Assembly (NCBI GenBank): GCA_002205965.3
Contig: NADL03000492.1
Coordinates: 1,178,001 to 1,242,000 of the forward strand
DNA: 64,000 nucleotides
Source: Kappaphycus alvarezii
Taxonomy: Eukaryota; Rhodophyta; Florideophyceae; Gigartinales; Solieriaceae
Reading direction: 5' to 3'
Shown: positions 22,778 to 31,990 of the stretch, piece after piece
How the letters are laid out: the number at the start of each line of letters is the position of its first letter
Numbering within the stretch: position 1 is the first letter of the stretch
Notes under the pieces: generated by a model
The model's database searches: none
Told to the model about the DNA's origin: nothing
The model's input: the letters and a program-made list of their open reading frames with translations, nothing else
Program-made: the position numbers and the translations under genes

Positions 22778-23450
22778 TGATAGGGGTAAATCGACGGGGG
22801 AAGAGATCCTGGGAACCAATTACCCTGAGAAGGAGGTGTTGCGAGCGACAAAAGTGCTACCGTGGTATTGTTGAACGAACAAAAGGGAGTGTATATAGAA
22901 GAGAGTTGAGGAAGCTACAAGCAAGTATAAAAGGGGCAGGGTCTACCACCGACGCTCTGCGACTAGCGTAAGAAAACGTTTTCTTGGGTCTGAAGTTGAC
23001 TCTCAACTTCCTACTACTCTGGACTTGGCTTGAAGTTGTCTGCCAACTTGCTTGACCTCTCCATGAGGAAGCAGTTTACTCAGCTTATATAGACTTTTGG
23101 CTACCCGTAAAGTCCGAACAAAACTACAGAAGATACCAAGAAATGCATAAAAATACTTTGTGTGGACAATATGCTCTAAGCAAAAGATACTTAAGAAACT
23201 AACAATTAATTTGGTCCTCTTATTTCCCATTCTCTAAATCAGATCCAAACAACTCCTCTAAAATATCCATGCTGTCCAAGCAGTCTCCACAAATATCTGC
23301 GAATGGCTCACAGCTCTCCATTCCCCCCTGGGAGATATCTAGATTACTAAAGATATCTCCATCCGGTTCCATCGTGGGCACAACTTGATCCATACTCTCC
23401 ATTCCAGGCCCCACCAGTCCAACACTTTCCATTCCCCCTGTTCCCTCATC
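22778..23450 (+). repeat. Left inverted arm
   Basis: Inverse of 24661-25334. It contains a TATA-like GTATAAAAGG (22925-22934) reading inward, a perfect GAAAACGTTTTC palindrome (22972-22983), and a GAAGTTGA-CTC-TCAACTTC hairpin (22992-23010). The inner part is the 3' third of the acidic-protein gene. Confidence 0.88.
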
Positions 23451-23843
23451 CTCCTTCTCCTCCTCCTCCTCCTCCTCCCCATACTCCTCCTCATCCTCCT
23501 CCTCATCCTCCTCATCCTCCTCATCCTCATCATCCTCCTCATCCTCCTCATCCTCCTCATCCTCCTCATCCTCCTCCCGAGCCTCGTGCACTAGCTCAGG
23601 GGCTAACCATTCCTCGAAGGACTCCCCGCTCTCCTCCTCGGCCTTCTCAGCCTCTCCCTCACTTACCTCCCTCGCTTCTTCTTCTATGAAGAGGCGGCGA
23701 ACGAACTCGATGATTTGCTTCTTTGTTTGCCGCCGGATGTAGTCGTCGGCATCGGTTGGCCCGTAGGCGGCGAGACGAAGGCCATTGATGGGACGGGAAG
23801 GGCGGTTTTTGGAAATAGGGACAGAGGGGCGAAGGTTGTTCAT
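23220..23843 (-). CDS. Asp/Glu-rich transposon-encoded protein, unknown function
   Basis: Intact 207-codon frame from ATG (MNNLRPSVPISKN) to ENGK. Residues about 40-75 form a charged helix (KQIIEFVRRLFIEEEA). A tract of about 45 almost pure Asp/Glu encoded by CTC-CTC-ATC repeats on the plus strand follows. The tail repeats short MES motifs and ends with SMDILEELFGSDLENGK, an acidic-hydrophobic segment like activation domains. No enzyme motif, signal peptide or membrane segment. A diverged copy is at 11221-11799 and a mirrored 3' fragment at 24634-24891, so it is a repeated family. Histone- or DNA-mimic activity is only a guess. Confidence 0.65.
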   Translation of the reverse strand: MNNLRPSVPISKNRPSRPINGLRLAAYGPTDADDYIRRQTKKQIIEFVRRLFIEEEAREVSEGEAEKAEEESGESFEEWLAPELVHEAREEDEEDEEDEEDEEDDEDEEDEEDEEEDEEEYGEEEEEEEKEDEGTGGMESVGLVGPGMESMDQVVPTMEPDGDIFSNLDISQGGMESCEPFADICGDCLDSMDILEELFGSDLENGK

Positions 23844-24212
23844 TTTGATAGACGTTGGGGAACGGGAGGAAATGTAGGGTGTTTTGGGTGTGTGGGGGGA
23901 GAGGGGTGATGAGTAAAATGATCGGGGGCATTTGGAACTTAGAATAAAGGGGTTTAAGTAGGCTCCCGGGCAGGTTCTATAGATTAGGAATAGGTAAAAT
24001 AAATCGGCAAGGGATTTTTGCAGTAGTGCATTTGCGCCCTTCTTCTCAAAAAAGGCGAATTTGGAGGAGGAGGTAAGCTAAAAGGGAAAAGGGACTTGAT
24101 TCGGGGTCGATTCAGAGGGTTAAATACAGTATAAAAATATCTAGATAAAATGGAAGTAAATTTGGAAATGACGGTGGGAGAAGTTAGGGGCGGGATCGTT
24201 GTAGGTTGGTGG

Positions 24213-24276
24213 ATTACACGAAGGGAGGACCATTTCCTGTATTAAATGAGGGGAGGACCATTTTTTGTATTACACG
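24213..24276 (-). repeat. 28-bp tandem repeat in the inverted-arm element
   Basis: About 2.3 units containing GGGAGGACCATTT, the reverse complement of the unit at 10760-10864, and placed about 370 bp upstream of the acidic-protein start. Confidence 0.7.
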
Positions 24277-24307
24277 CCCCCTTTCTCAAGGCGAACGTCC
24301 CGGGTCG

Positions 24308-24607
24308 TCACTGCTCTTCTTCTGCTTCCGTTAGTGTTCTCTGTCTTATTGATAAAATGTATGGTCTCTCAAACGGGTACGGATGCAACTGATTACCAAT
24401 ATGATGTTCTAAAAAGTAGGTTGGCATTACTGGTACCTCACTTTGTAGCATAGCCTCATATATTGGTTTGATAACATCGAGGTGGGGTTGAATACATTCT
24501 TCTTCCGTGAATCTTCCGAATCTTCCAAGAGTGAAAAAGTATATGTGATATGCAAACTCTTCTGGAAGATTCCGGAGGAATGGATGCCGATATGTAGTAA
24601 GGAACAC
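24308..24607 (-). CDS. Hypothetical 99-residue frame in the element centre
   Basis: Open from MFLTTYRHPF to LTEAEEEQ. Its composition looks like a folded protein (aromatic-rich, HPYPFERPY, charged end), but I do not recognise it and it could be the end of a captured gene. It lies in the unique centre, upstream of and in the same orientation as the acidic-protein gene. Confidence 0.35.
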   Translation of the reverse strand: MFLTTYRHPFLRNLPEEFAYHIYFFTLGRFGRFTEEECIQPHLDVIKPIYEAMLQSEVPVMPTYFLEHHIGNQLHPYPFERPYILSIRQRTLTEAEEEQ

Positions 24608-24633
24608 TTCGTTGGGATTTTTTTTCTGTAATC

Positions 24634-24891
24634 ATGGATCGAGTCCCGCCAGGAGTACCAGATGAGGGAACAGGGGGAATAGAAAGTGTTGGACTGGTGG
24701 GGCCTGGAATGGAGAGTATGGATCAAGTTGTGCCCACGATGGAACCGGATGGAGATATCTTTAGTAATCTAGATATCTCCCAGGGGGGAATGGAGAGCTG
24801 TGAGCCATTCGCAGATATTTGTGGAGACTGCTTGGACAGCATGGATATTTTAGAGGAGTTGTTTGGATCTGATTTAGAGAATGGGAAATAA
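24634..24891 (+). pseudogene. Mirrored 3' fragment of the acidic-protein gene
   Basis: Part of the right arm. It repeats the last 70 or so codons of 23220-23843 almost perfectly (VPTMEPDGDIFSNLDIS, ILEELFGSDLENGK), preceded by 9 unrelated codons from the element centre. It has no acidic tract and no own promoter that I can see. Confidence 0.75.
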
Positions 24892-25334
24892 GAGGACCAA
24901 ATTAATTGTTAGTTTCTTAAGTATCTTTTGCTTAGAGCATATTGTCCACACAAAGTATTTTTATGCATTTCTTGGTATCTTCTGTAGTTTTGTTCGGACT
25001 TTACGGGTAGCCAAAAGTCTATATAAGCTGAGTAAACTGCTTCCTCATGGAGAGTTCAAGCAAGTTGGCAGACAACTTCAAGCCAAGTCCAGAGTAGTAG
25101 GAAGTTGAGAGTCAACTTCAGACCCAAGAAAACGTTTTCTTACGCTAGTCGCAGAGCGTCGGTGGTAGACCCTGCCCCTTTTATACTTGCTTGTAGCTTC
25201 CTCAACTCTCTTCTATATACACTCCCTTTTGTTCGTTCAACAATACCACGGCAGCACTTTTGTCGCTCGCAACACCTCCTTCTCAGGGTAATTGGTTCCC
25301 AGGATCTCTTCCCCCCGCCGATTTACCCCTATCA
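24661..25334 (-). repeat. Right inverted arm
   Basis: Inverse of 22778-23450, similarity starting at GATGAGGGAACAGGGGG. Carries the mirrored TATA-like site (25177-25186) and the same palindromes. Near-identity of the arms suggests recent formation or gene conversion. Confidence 0.88.
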
Positions 25335-25461
25335 CAGTTCCCAGGAATGCGGTTGAAGATTTCCAAGGGCCTTAGCGGGCTGTGCAGTGCATCATACACC
25401 AAAGGAAGAGGAGTGGTAGGGGTGGACTGGTCGTTGGTTGCGGAGGAAGTCGTCGGAGGCA

Positions 25462-26791
25462 TCAGGGGCATTGATACGGGGAAGTGGGAAAGGAGGGAAG
25501 GACTAATGGCGAGAGGCCTTGCTCGCCCGTTTTCCCGGTTCCTTCCCCATTACTGTGTCGATATACCCTTTTTGAGTTGATTGCGGTTGTCTTGAAAACC
25601 ATGGGATAGACCGGATATATCTTCCAAGAGTAAAACACCCAAACCTTTCCCCCCCGTTTTCCCGGTGGGGGGGATTGGTCGAGTTCTGCCTTCACCGTCC
25701 GCATCTCCTTCATGCGTTGTGACAGCGCGCGAGTGCGTTTCGTGCGTCGTTCGGTCTTCCCCGTGTGTTTGGAGGGGGCTTCAGGAACGTCCGGCTTTGG
25801 TTGCGTAAGCTGGTGAGCCGCACCTGTTTCCTGGGGTTTTGCGACCCTAAGGTTGACAGGTGAGGGTTCCCTAGGTGTGGGGGCCAGGGTAGTTTTGTTT
25901 GTCGCCGGTGGCGTCGTACTGTCGGGTTCTTCATGGACTGTGGTGGTCTCCAGTGTTTGCACTCCACCGTCCGGGGTTTCGTCGTTGTTGTCGTGGTGGG
26001 CCGCTGGTGGAGTTTCTGCCTCCCGTGCTGCGCCTGGGGTGTCCTGCGTATCCAATACAGTCTTTGGGGAAGCAAGGTTTTCGCACCCCGCGTAGAATTT
26101 TGCGATGATGTTTTCAACAAAAGCATCCCCTCTCGGAAGGGTTGATGCTGCGACGTCCATGAGGCGGGTGATTGCTCCCGCCACGGCTTTCCTGTTTTCC
26201 AGTGTTATTTCGGAGGCCACGGTCTTGAGCTTTGCAACCTCGCGCGCAGCAGCGACGCAAGTGCCAACTTTCCAATCGGTTGTGGGGAGCTCGGCGATGA
26301 GTTCGGAAAGCGGGCTGGTGGAGAGGCGGGCGCCGTCGTAAATGTTTGGGATCCCCCGGAGTATTCTTAGGAGATCGTTGGAGTCCGCGGCGTAGTGCAC
26401 AACTATTGTCCAATCTCCCGATGTGAGGAGTGCATGCTTGGGCAAGGGCACTCCGGCATCTTCGGCAGCGATCAATAGGCTTGTTTGTGCGTCTTCGTAT
26501 GCCTGCAAGGCTCCATTGCCCGGAGGGCGTGGACATCATAGGGTCTAGCGTTGGAGGTAATCCTGTCATACCATTCAGGGCGACAGGGGCTCTCTGTTTG
26601 GGGGCGCGGCTCCGACGCGTCGGGGTCTCCTCGTGCGATGGGGCATTCGGAGCCAGCGATCCTGCCTGCAGTCGGCAGAAATCGCGCACAGTGGAGGGGA
26701 CCGTAGCTACTCGGGGGCTCTTGTGAGCATTCACAATTTGTGCCCACGAAGGCGGGCGCGCCTTGGCTTTGGCCTTGGCGGCGCTCTCCAT
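25462..26791 (-). pseudogene. LINE ORF1-like region
   Basis: Starts MESAAKAKAKARPPSWAQIV (26791), a basic N-terminus. After a frameshift near 26510 it runs open from QAYEDAQTSLLIAAEDAG through TSGDWTIVVHY and a Pro/Thr-rich middle to a basic SKHTGKTERRTKRTR segment near 25740. The short insertion (25540-25652) then replaces its end. It is positioned as the RNA-binding first ORF of the LINE. No RRM or CCHC motif is visible, so that role is inferred from position and charge. Confidence 0.6.
25540..25652. mobile_element. Short retroposon-like insertion, copy B (113 bp)
   Basis: Same core and same orientation as 20755-20861, with seven extra bases at the left. Flanked by CCCGTTTTCCCGGT at 25526-25539 and 25653-25666. 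Two independent insertions of one short sequence into one LINE copy is unusual. Confidence 0.75.
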
Positions 26792-26892
26792 GTTGGCGTG
26801 GTTTGCTCAGTGGGGGTGCAGTCAGTGTTGGAGGGTTGTTGTGTGTGATGGAACGAAAGCAAGCGGAAAAATCGGACAGTAGGATTGTATAT

Positions 26893-27202
26893 GGAAGAAC
26901 TACAGATAGTCTTGAACATACCGGTACCAGTTCAACTGCCAACAGATATCAAAAGCCTTTTCGAAATCATCTCGAAAGGATCAAGGGCCTCTGAGAAACG
27001 TACTATGCTGGAGGTCGCAGCCGCAAGAGAAGGATTCCGAGGCAGAATTATCTCAGATATAAGTTTCGTTCGAAGCAGAAAAAAAGTCGCCGATGGACTC
27101 ACAAAAGAGATGAACCAGTCTCTCCACAGGAAGATTGTCATTACATGCCAACTATATATCCAACCGGAGCATTGGATCATCCGTTCAGAGGAAATAACTT
27201 GA
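26893..27202 (+). pseudogene. Copia RNase H, 3' part
   Basis: Resumes the copia frame after the LINE: EELQIVLNIPVPVQL, TDIKSLFEIISKGSRASEKR (the TD-x-KSLF-x2-I-x-KG signature), LEVAAAREGFRG, and VADGLTKEM near the end. It is open to its stop at 27200, so this part has decayed little. Its last 25 bp overlap the end of the antisense gene. Confidence 0.85.
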
Positions 27203-28549
27203 ATATACGTTTTAATTGGACAAAAAGCTCGTAAATTTCAGCGACGCACAACCTTCTCGGAGAAGGGCCAGCGCAAAACCTCAAAGAATGAGGCATTAGA
27301 TCAATTGCGAACTCTTCTTCGAAATCGAGAATTTTTCTGCGATCAGAATTGATAGCGATGCAATGATCAACCTGAGATCCAAGCCGCTTACTATACAAAC
27401 AATCCATATGCCCCTCTAGAACCTGGAAATCAAAATAAAAGCCCCATTGTAAAGCAACTTCCACAAAAGTGAGCGGTTTCTCGGCTTACGATAACTCAAG
27501 CGCCTACCCAAGCTGCGCACCATTTGATTAGCTCGCTTGAGTTTGTAGAACTTGACTGTGGATTGGCTCCATTTCCCATGAGCCAAATTATCCTTCCGCT
27601 CACTTAGTAACTGGAAAATGCCATCAATGATAGACGTAGGGACACAGGTTAGCTAGATCCTGGAGACAAAAGGCCCGACGACTCCAAAGACCTTGTATTT
27701 GAGCAATTCTTGCTCGGTATCGTGAGCTCCTGTTCCATCAGTCGCGACAGCGACCCCAGGATACTCACAGCAGAAGCATTTAGCCTCTGATAAGACTTTC
27801 GATCTCCTTTCATTTTCGTTACCGTCCTGAGGACCCGAGTCGACATTAAAAAAGGCTGGAATCCCTCGAACCCTACTTTTGTCGAGGATCACTGTTCTAA
27901 ATGCAAGTACCTTCCTTGCTGGGCTAGGCATCGTTATGGAGTCCTCCTGTACACGACAGTACCACGAGGGATCATTACAATTTCCAGCACTCCTATACCA
28001 ACATCCAGCTACGAAATTGGAGTTCCCTACCTCGAAACCATCGCTGAACATCATCGCATCAATGACCCAATCTTTATCTTCATCCCTATCCGAATCAAGT
28101 CTCTCCGTTTCGTCTTCACGACCAACGAAAACAGCCTCAAGTGCATTTTCAGCAGCAAAAACCTCTCCCCTTCTCTTTCCATCCTGTACCGTGCTTCCCT
28201 CTCCCTCCTTGCTCTCCCTGTCACTGCCTCTGTTGCTCTTCAAGTCACTGCCTCTGTTGCTCTTCAAGTCACTGCCTCTGTTGCTCTTCAATTCATTGCC
28301 TCTGCTGTTGATTTTGCTGTTGCCCTTGCTTTTACTATCTGTGTCGTTCTCTGCATCACTTCCGAATACCTGCTTCAGTATCTTAGGATCGATGGTTTCC
28401 ACCACCTTTGCCTTTTTGGTGCCACGATACTTTCGTGTCCCGTGCTCACGCTTTGGTGCCATCGCAGGTGAATAGTCTTTCCCTGGGAGGACGGCCTTCA
28501 GCCGCTTTGGTCGTTTTGATGAGCTGTCACTTGTCGTTCGACTTGGCAA
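27177..28549 (-). pseudogene. Antisense gene between copia RNase H and 3' LTR
   Basis: A 298-codon intact frame (28549-27653) on the strand opposite to gag-pol. The N-terminus is basic (KRPKRLKAVLPGKDYS, APKREHGTRKYRGTKKAKV), followed by a Ser/Asn/Arg-rich tract of repeated SNRGSDLK. A mixed domain with several Cys and Trp (FVAGCWYRS, PSWYCRVQED, AKCFCCEYPGVAVATDG) comes next. After one stop and a shift, coding-like sequence continues to 27177 (DGIFQLLSERKDNLAHGKW, then MDCLYSKRLGSQ). The ends of RNase H and this gene overlap tail to tail. I do not recognise the fold; the basic start suggests nuclear localisation. Confidence 0.55.
28219..28312 (-). repeat. 24-bp tandem repeat inside the antisense gene
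   Basis: About four units, the best three being near-identical. The unit keeps frame, encoding eight residues (SNRGSDLK). In-frame expansion supports a translated product. Confidence 0.7.
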
Positions 28550-28880
28550 TTCAAGACGTTGTGACGGTTTTGCCGTCAGGTTGTTAAGTGTGTCTTTATC
28601 TCAATTCGGCTTGCGTCAGCCACCTATGTGTTTGCGTCATTGCCTCATCTCTCAATTGCGTCAGATGTGATGTCAGTAAACTATCTTTTCTTGATATTTG
28701 CCAAGTGTGTATTTTTTACAGATCGCAAGCTTTTGCTGTGCCTCATGTGCCCCGCTGTATTGCCCACTGAACCAACCGTGCCGTAGTTGATTGAGCACAG
28801 TGCAGTGCCTGTGTATATTTTTTTTGAGTCCAGACTTCTGCAAGCCTTGTATGAGTACGTCGTTTGACAACAAGAGGGAC

Positions 28881-29231
28881 TTTTGACTTACAGTACTGTA
28901 TTGAATGGTGTTGTCGTGTGCTATGTAATGAGGACCATTGTGCCGCCGCCGTGCTCCATATATATCAGTCAGAGATCACCACACATCTCCATTCCCCCCC
29001 CCGGACGAAGAGACAAGCAGAAGTAATTCAATGTTGACGTAGTAGTCCGTCGTTCTGCAGAGGTTTTCAGCCCCTGCCCCTTTCTCATTCTCAGTAAAAC
29101 GATTCCTTTTATTTGAAGCTACTCCTACTCTACCCCTATCTCTACGTCTACCCCTCCACCTCGCTTTCGTCAAATACCCTTGATTGTACACGGGTACGAG
29201 CGCGCGCGCAGTTAGAGTAGTAAATACGACA
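28881..29231 (+). repeat. 3' LTR of the copia element
   Basis: Direct repeat of 14761-15110, starting TTTTGACTTACAGTACTGTA (first base pair diverged from TG) and ending AATACGACA. Confidence 0.78.
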
Positions 29232-29405
29232 CACACAGCAGTTTCCATTCACAGCCTCCCGTGGTCATCAACGGGGATACTAATAAAAGTTTCCGATCAA
29301 TCACGACTGGGCTATTGTTTGACGAATCATTTGTATGTTCCGGATCAGCCTTTCTACCGAATCAAGCACCGATTACCTTATGAAATTTGGATTTTAATTC
29401 TCTAC

Positions 29406-29560
29406 GGGGGAAAAATTGGGTTGTTTTAATGATTGAGAGATAGGTTAGCCTGTGTTCCAAAGTGCATCAAATAATTGGCACAAGTGGTCGACATGGGGGA
29501 ACCAAGAGACGGAGTTAATCCGGTTCAAGGTCGCTAGAAGGTCGACGCGAGACCAGTCAA
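29406..29560 (+). repeat. Dispersed repeat, possible Harbinger end
   Basis: Begins GGGGGAAAAATTGGG, then TTTTAATGATTGAGAGA and CCTGTGTTCCAAAGTGCATC. Related starts occur at 32729 and 33071 on the same strand, and at both ends of the 63109-63459 element. The second half matches 10640-10756. Confidence 0.5.
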
Positions 29561-29951
29561 TTCTCTACGTAACGTATGTACATTCGACGCTGCACCAAAT
29601 AGTTGAGATTAGTAGGGGGTTTACGCCACCACTTTTCAGAAATAAATTTGACTAAATTTGACGCTTACATTACAGTCTGTAAGCAATTAGTGAAATTGTC
29701 CTGTTGCTTGTGACAAACAGTGCTGAAAAGCTGCCCGTTAGTGAAGACCTGTGACATGTTTTTGGCGGCAAACTAAGCCTCCACTTACGCCCCATGCCTG
29801 CACCAGTCGACCTCCAAAACAAAACACCTCAACTACCACCCCCCACCAAACAGACTCTAATCTCACCGCCATCTCTCCCTCCCCCATCAAGCCGACTCAA
29901 ATCCCACCACCATCTCTTTATCCCTCCAAAGTACCCCCCACACGGCTTACC

Positions 29952-31261
29952 ATGGACCCCTCCCCAAGCCATGCACCCAGTGGTGCCGTCGTATTAATTG
30001 ATCACCAAAGCAGAAGCAGACTACCTTCTCCCTCTGCAATTCCTGCTCCCCGAGAAACTCCTCTTGCGGCACCACGATCTGATTCCCAAACTCATCACCC
30101 AAATCCGACGGAGAAAACCGCTATATTGTCATGTCCCTCCGCAGCCACCACCACAACAAATACTGTCGCCGCCCCACCTTCAGCAGGTCAATCCACATTC
30201 TTGGCTACAAAATTCGACCCCGCCGATTCTGCAACCGCACAACCCATTGCCCAAACCCTCACACCCGCGACTCAAACCGTGCCTCAGATTGCCTCCGCTC
30301 TACCTCCCATCCTAGGATCCAGTATCTCCGCTGTTACAACTACGCTTTCCGCTGAAGCAAGTGCTTCTGCCCCACCATCACCAAAGCCCACCGCCTCAGC
30401 AACTATTACACCCACATTACTCGGCGTTGCCCCTGCTCTTAGACCAATCCCAGCTGCGTGTCATAAAATCCGCCCTGCTCCTGAATCATACCGTATGACT
30501 GCTGAGTGCGAGATAGTTGCCGACAATAGTCCCAAGAAAGAACGGAAGGGTCGACATGCCAGGTTTTCCCCAGTTGAGGACCTCATTCTTGTCCGTGAGG
30601 TTGCAGCCGCCAATGCACACGTTGCATCATACGTAGACGTGAGCAAAAAGTTTGAAGAAGCAGCTGAAAAGGCGAATATAAATCCGTTGATTCGTCAGAA
30701 GATTACTGGTAAATGCATACAGGATCGCTATAAAGGTTACAGGCCGCATTCGACAGGTCTGACAAGAAAGACCAGTTTCGGTCTGGAGTAGGTGGAGAGG
30801 TTGGGGAAATGGACGAGCTTCTTATGATGTGCCGAGAGGCTCGTGATGATTTTGAAGCAAGAAAGGGGGCCGAAAAAAGGGCGGCAAAAGAACTCGATGA
30901 CGAAAATGAACGCGTGGGCAGGGAGTTGGGAAGCATGGCGACAAATAGAAGTTTATCTGATAACGACGAGGACAGTGGGCGAGGTAGCGCGGTTGAATCC
31001 TCTGATAGCCGTTTTCGTAAAGCGCAGAGGGTTGTAGGGCCAGCTGGGGAAATGGAGCGCTTTGCAATTCACTTACGGGATGCAGACTTGGCACGAATTG
31101 AGCTTGACAAACAGAAGCTCGCGTTTGAGAAAGAGAGGATGGCAATGGATGCCGTCGAAAGGAAGAAGGAAAGACAAGAGCGCCGTGAGGCTCTGAAAGC
31201 AAGCCAAGAGTTGGAGCTTGCAAAATTCCGCCTGCTCATGGAGACATTTTCAAAGAGGTAA
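29952..31261 (+). pseudogene. Myb/SANT-like Harbinger accessory protein
   Basis: The preferred start at 29952 (ACCATGG context) gives a Pro/Ala/Thr-rich N-terminus, then a DNA-binding domain at 30535-30790: RHARFSPVEDLILVREVAAA with the spacing of a Myb/SANT-like helix set, QKITGKCIQDRYK. A frameshift near 30735-30760 moves the frame. It continues DRSDKKDQFRSGVG, then MDELLMMCREARDDF and a long charged coiled coil ending LELAKFRLLMETFSKR. Myb-like partner plus DDE_4 transposase is the Harbinger arrangement. It ends 20 bp from the transposase end, in convergent orientation. Confidence 0.72.
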
Positions 31262-31281
31262 ACTAAACTTAGGCGTGGTGT

Positions 31282-31990
31282 TTATTCGACATCTTCGGCA
31301 ATTTGAATGAACTCTTCTAGTGTTGGTGGGGTGCACCCAAAATACCGTGATGTTTTCTGTGGATACAGACAGTTGCGTATGTTATTAAACAGCATGGCTG
31401 CAAGATAAAGTGACCCCACGGGAGATTCTAGCACCTTCATCTTACGTTTAAAATCAATTGTAGTGAAGTATGCCTTCACTTCTTTGTACACTCACTCCAC
31501 TGTTACTCTTCCTTTTGACATACCCTTGTTAAACGCGGTCTCGTATGGTTGCAAATAAGTGCCCTGATACGGTACCTCTAAAAACCACCTTCTATTGTAC
31601 CCTGAGTCTCCATACAAGCAGTACTTGATCCCGCCAGTATCTAGAACTGCAGGTAGAGTCTCTTCTAAGGCGCTTCGGCACCAAAGCGTCCAATCATGCC
31701 TACGGCCCTCCAATGGTCCGTATGCATGTAAAATCATGCCATCAGGTCCTGTTACCGTTTGAAACTTAAGTGCATGCTTCCGTTCGTGCCCATTGTAGGC
31801 CACCAACTGGAGCATGTGTGAACCGCTTTGCCTAGCTATTCCAATTACTGTACCACCAATAGACCCAACGCAGTTTGTTAACCCGTAGATTTTAGCTCTT
31901 ATTTTATCCGAGTACAAAGATGCCTTCCTCTGCATATATTCTGTAGAAAGACCCACTGTAAGGAGATTTTCTTTTGTAGTCAGGACCCAC
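31282..31990 (-). pseudogene. Harbinger-type DDE transposase, inactivated
   Basis: Minus-strand transposase whose 5' end is eroded beyond about 31990. Seen: CVGSIGGTVIGIAR, where the usual D-G-T is G-G-T so the first catalytic Asp is lost; YNGHERKHALKFQ; GPLEGRRHDWTLW; YCLYGDSGYN with the second Asp; GRVTVE with the Glu, followed by TGA in place of Trp at 31490-31492. An open C-terminus (FNNIRNCLYPQKTS) then follows. Two lesions hit essential positions, so it cannot act. The family is distinct from that at 2689-4058. Confidence 0.8.

Larger units (their letters stand above)
22778..25334. mobile_element. Long-inverted-arm element with acidic-protein gene
   Basis: A 2557-bp insertion in the LINE, flanked on both sides by CAGTT (22773-22777 and 25335-25339). 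It begins TGATAGGGGTAAATCG and ends CGATTTACCCCTATCA. The two arms, 22778-23450 and 24661-25334, are inverted repeats of about 673 bp with very high identity. The unique centre carries most of an Asp/Glu-rich protein gene, a 28-bp tandem repeat and a 99-codon frame. TG...CA ends with a 5-bp duplication recall retroviral-type integrases, but the arms are inverted. No transposase is encoded, so it is probably non-autonomous. Confidence 0.85.
19964..26892 (-). mobile_element. Non-LTR retrotransposon with restriction-like endonuclease
   Basis: A LINE in minus orientation inserted into copia RNase H. Order from its 5' end: ORF1-like region (26791-25462), ORF2 start (25462-25340), RT (22425-21531), a long linker, a Cys/His zinc motif with GDHAADLC (20640), then RPADILVHP and ITVSSPF with the P-D...D signature (20460-20390). 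This zinc plus P-D...D layout behind RT is the design of R2/CRE-type elements. It lacks a poly(A) tail, ending ATAAAAACAAGA. Three later insertions (2557 bp, about 107 bp and about 113 bp) account for much of its length; without them it is about 4.1 kb. Confidence 0.8.
14761..29231 (+). mobile_element. Ty1/copia LTR retrotransposon hosting nested insertions
   Basis: Flanked by 350-bp direct repeats (14761-15110, 28881-29231). Gag, protease, integrase, RT and RNase H follow in copia order. RNase H stops at 19963 and resumes at 26893, because a LINE of 6929 bp sits between copies of GGAAGA. Without it the element would be about 7.5 kb, which is long for copia; the excess is the 1.7 kb between RNase H and the 3' LTR that carries an antisense gene. 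Flanking CACAT (14756-14760) and CACAC (29232-29236) are a possible target duplication with one mismatch. All frames are damaged. Confidence 0.82.

Noticed and set aside
23385..23594. Leu/Ile-rich plus-strand frame resembling membrane segments
   Set aside because: Antisense of the Asp/Glu tract; hydrophobicity is an artefact of the CTC-ATC repeat.
22778..25334. Pair of LTRs or an ordinary LTR element
   Set aside because: The 673-bp repeats are inverted, not direct, despite TG...CA ends and a 5-bp duplication.
27879..28475. 198-codon plus-strand frame in the copia 3' region
   Set aside because: Shadow of the antisense gene. The minus frame is longer, starts with ATG and has in-frame repeats with sensible residues.
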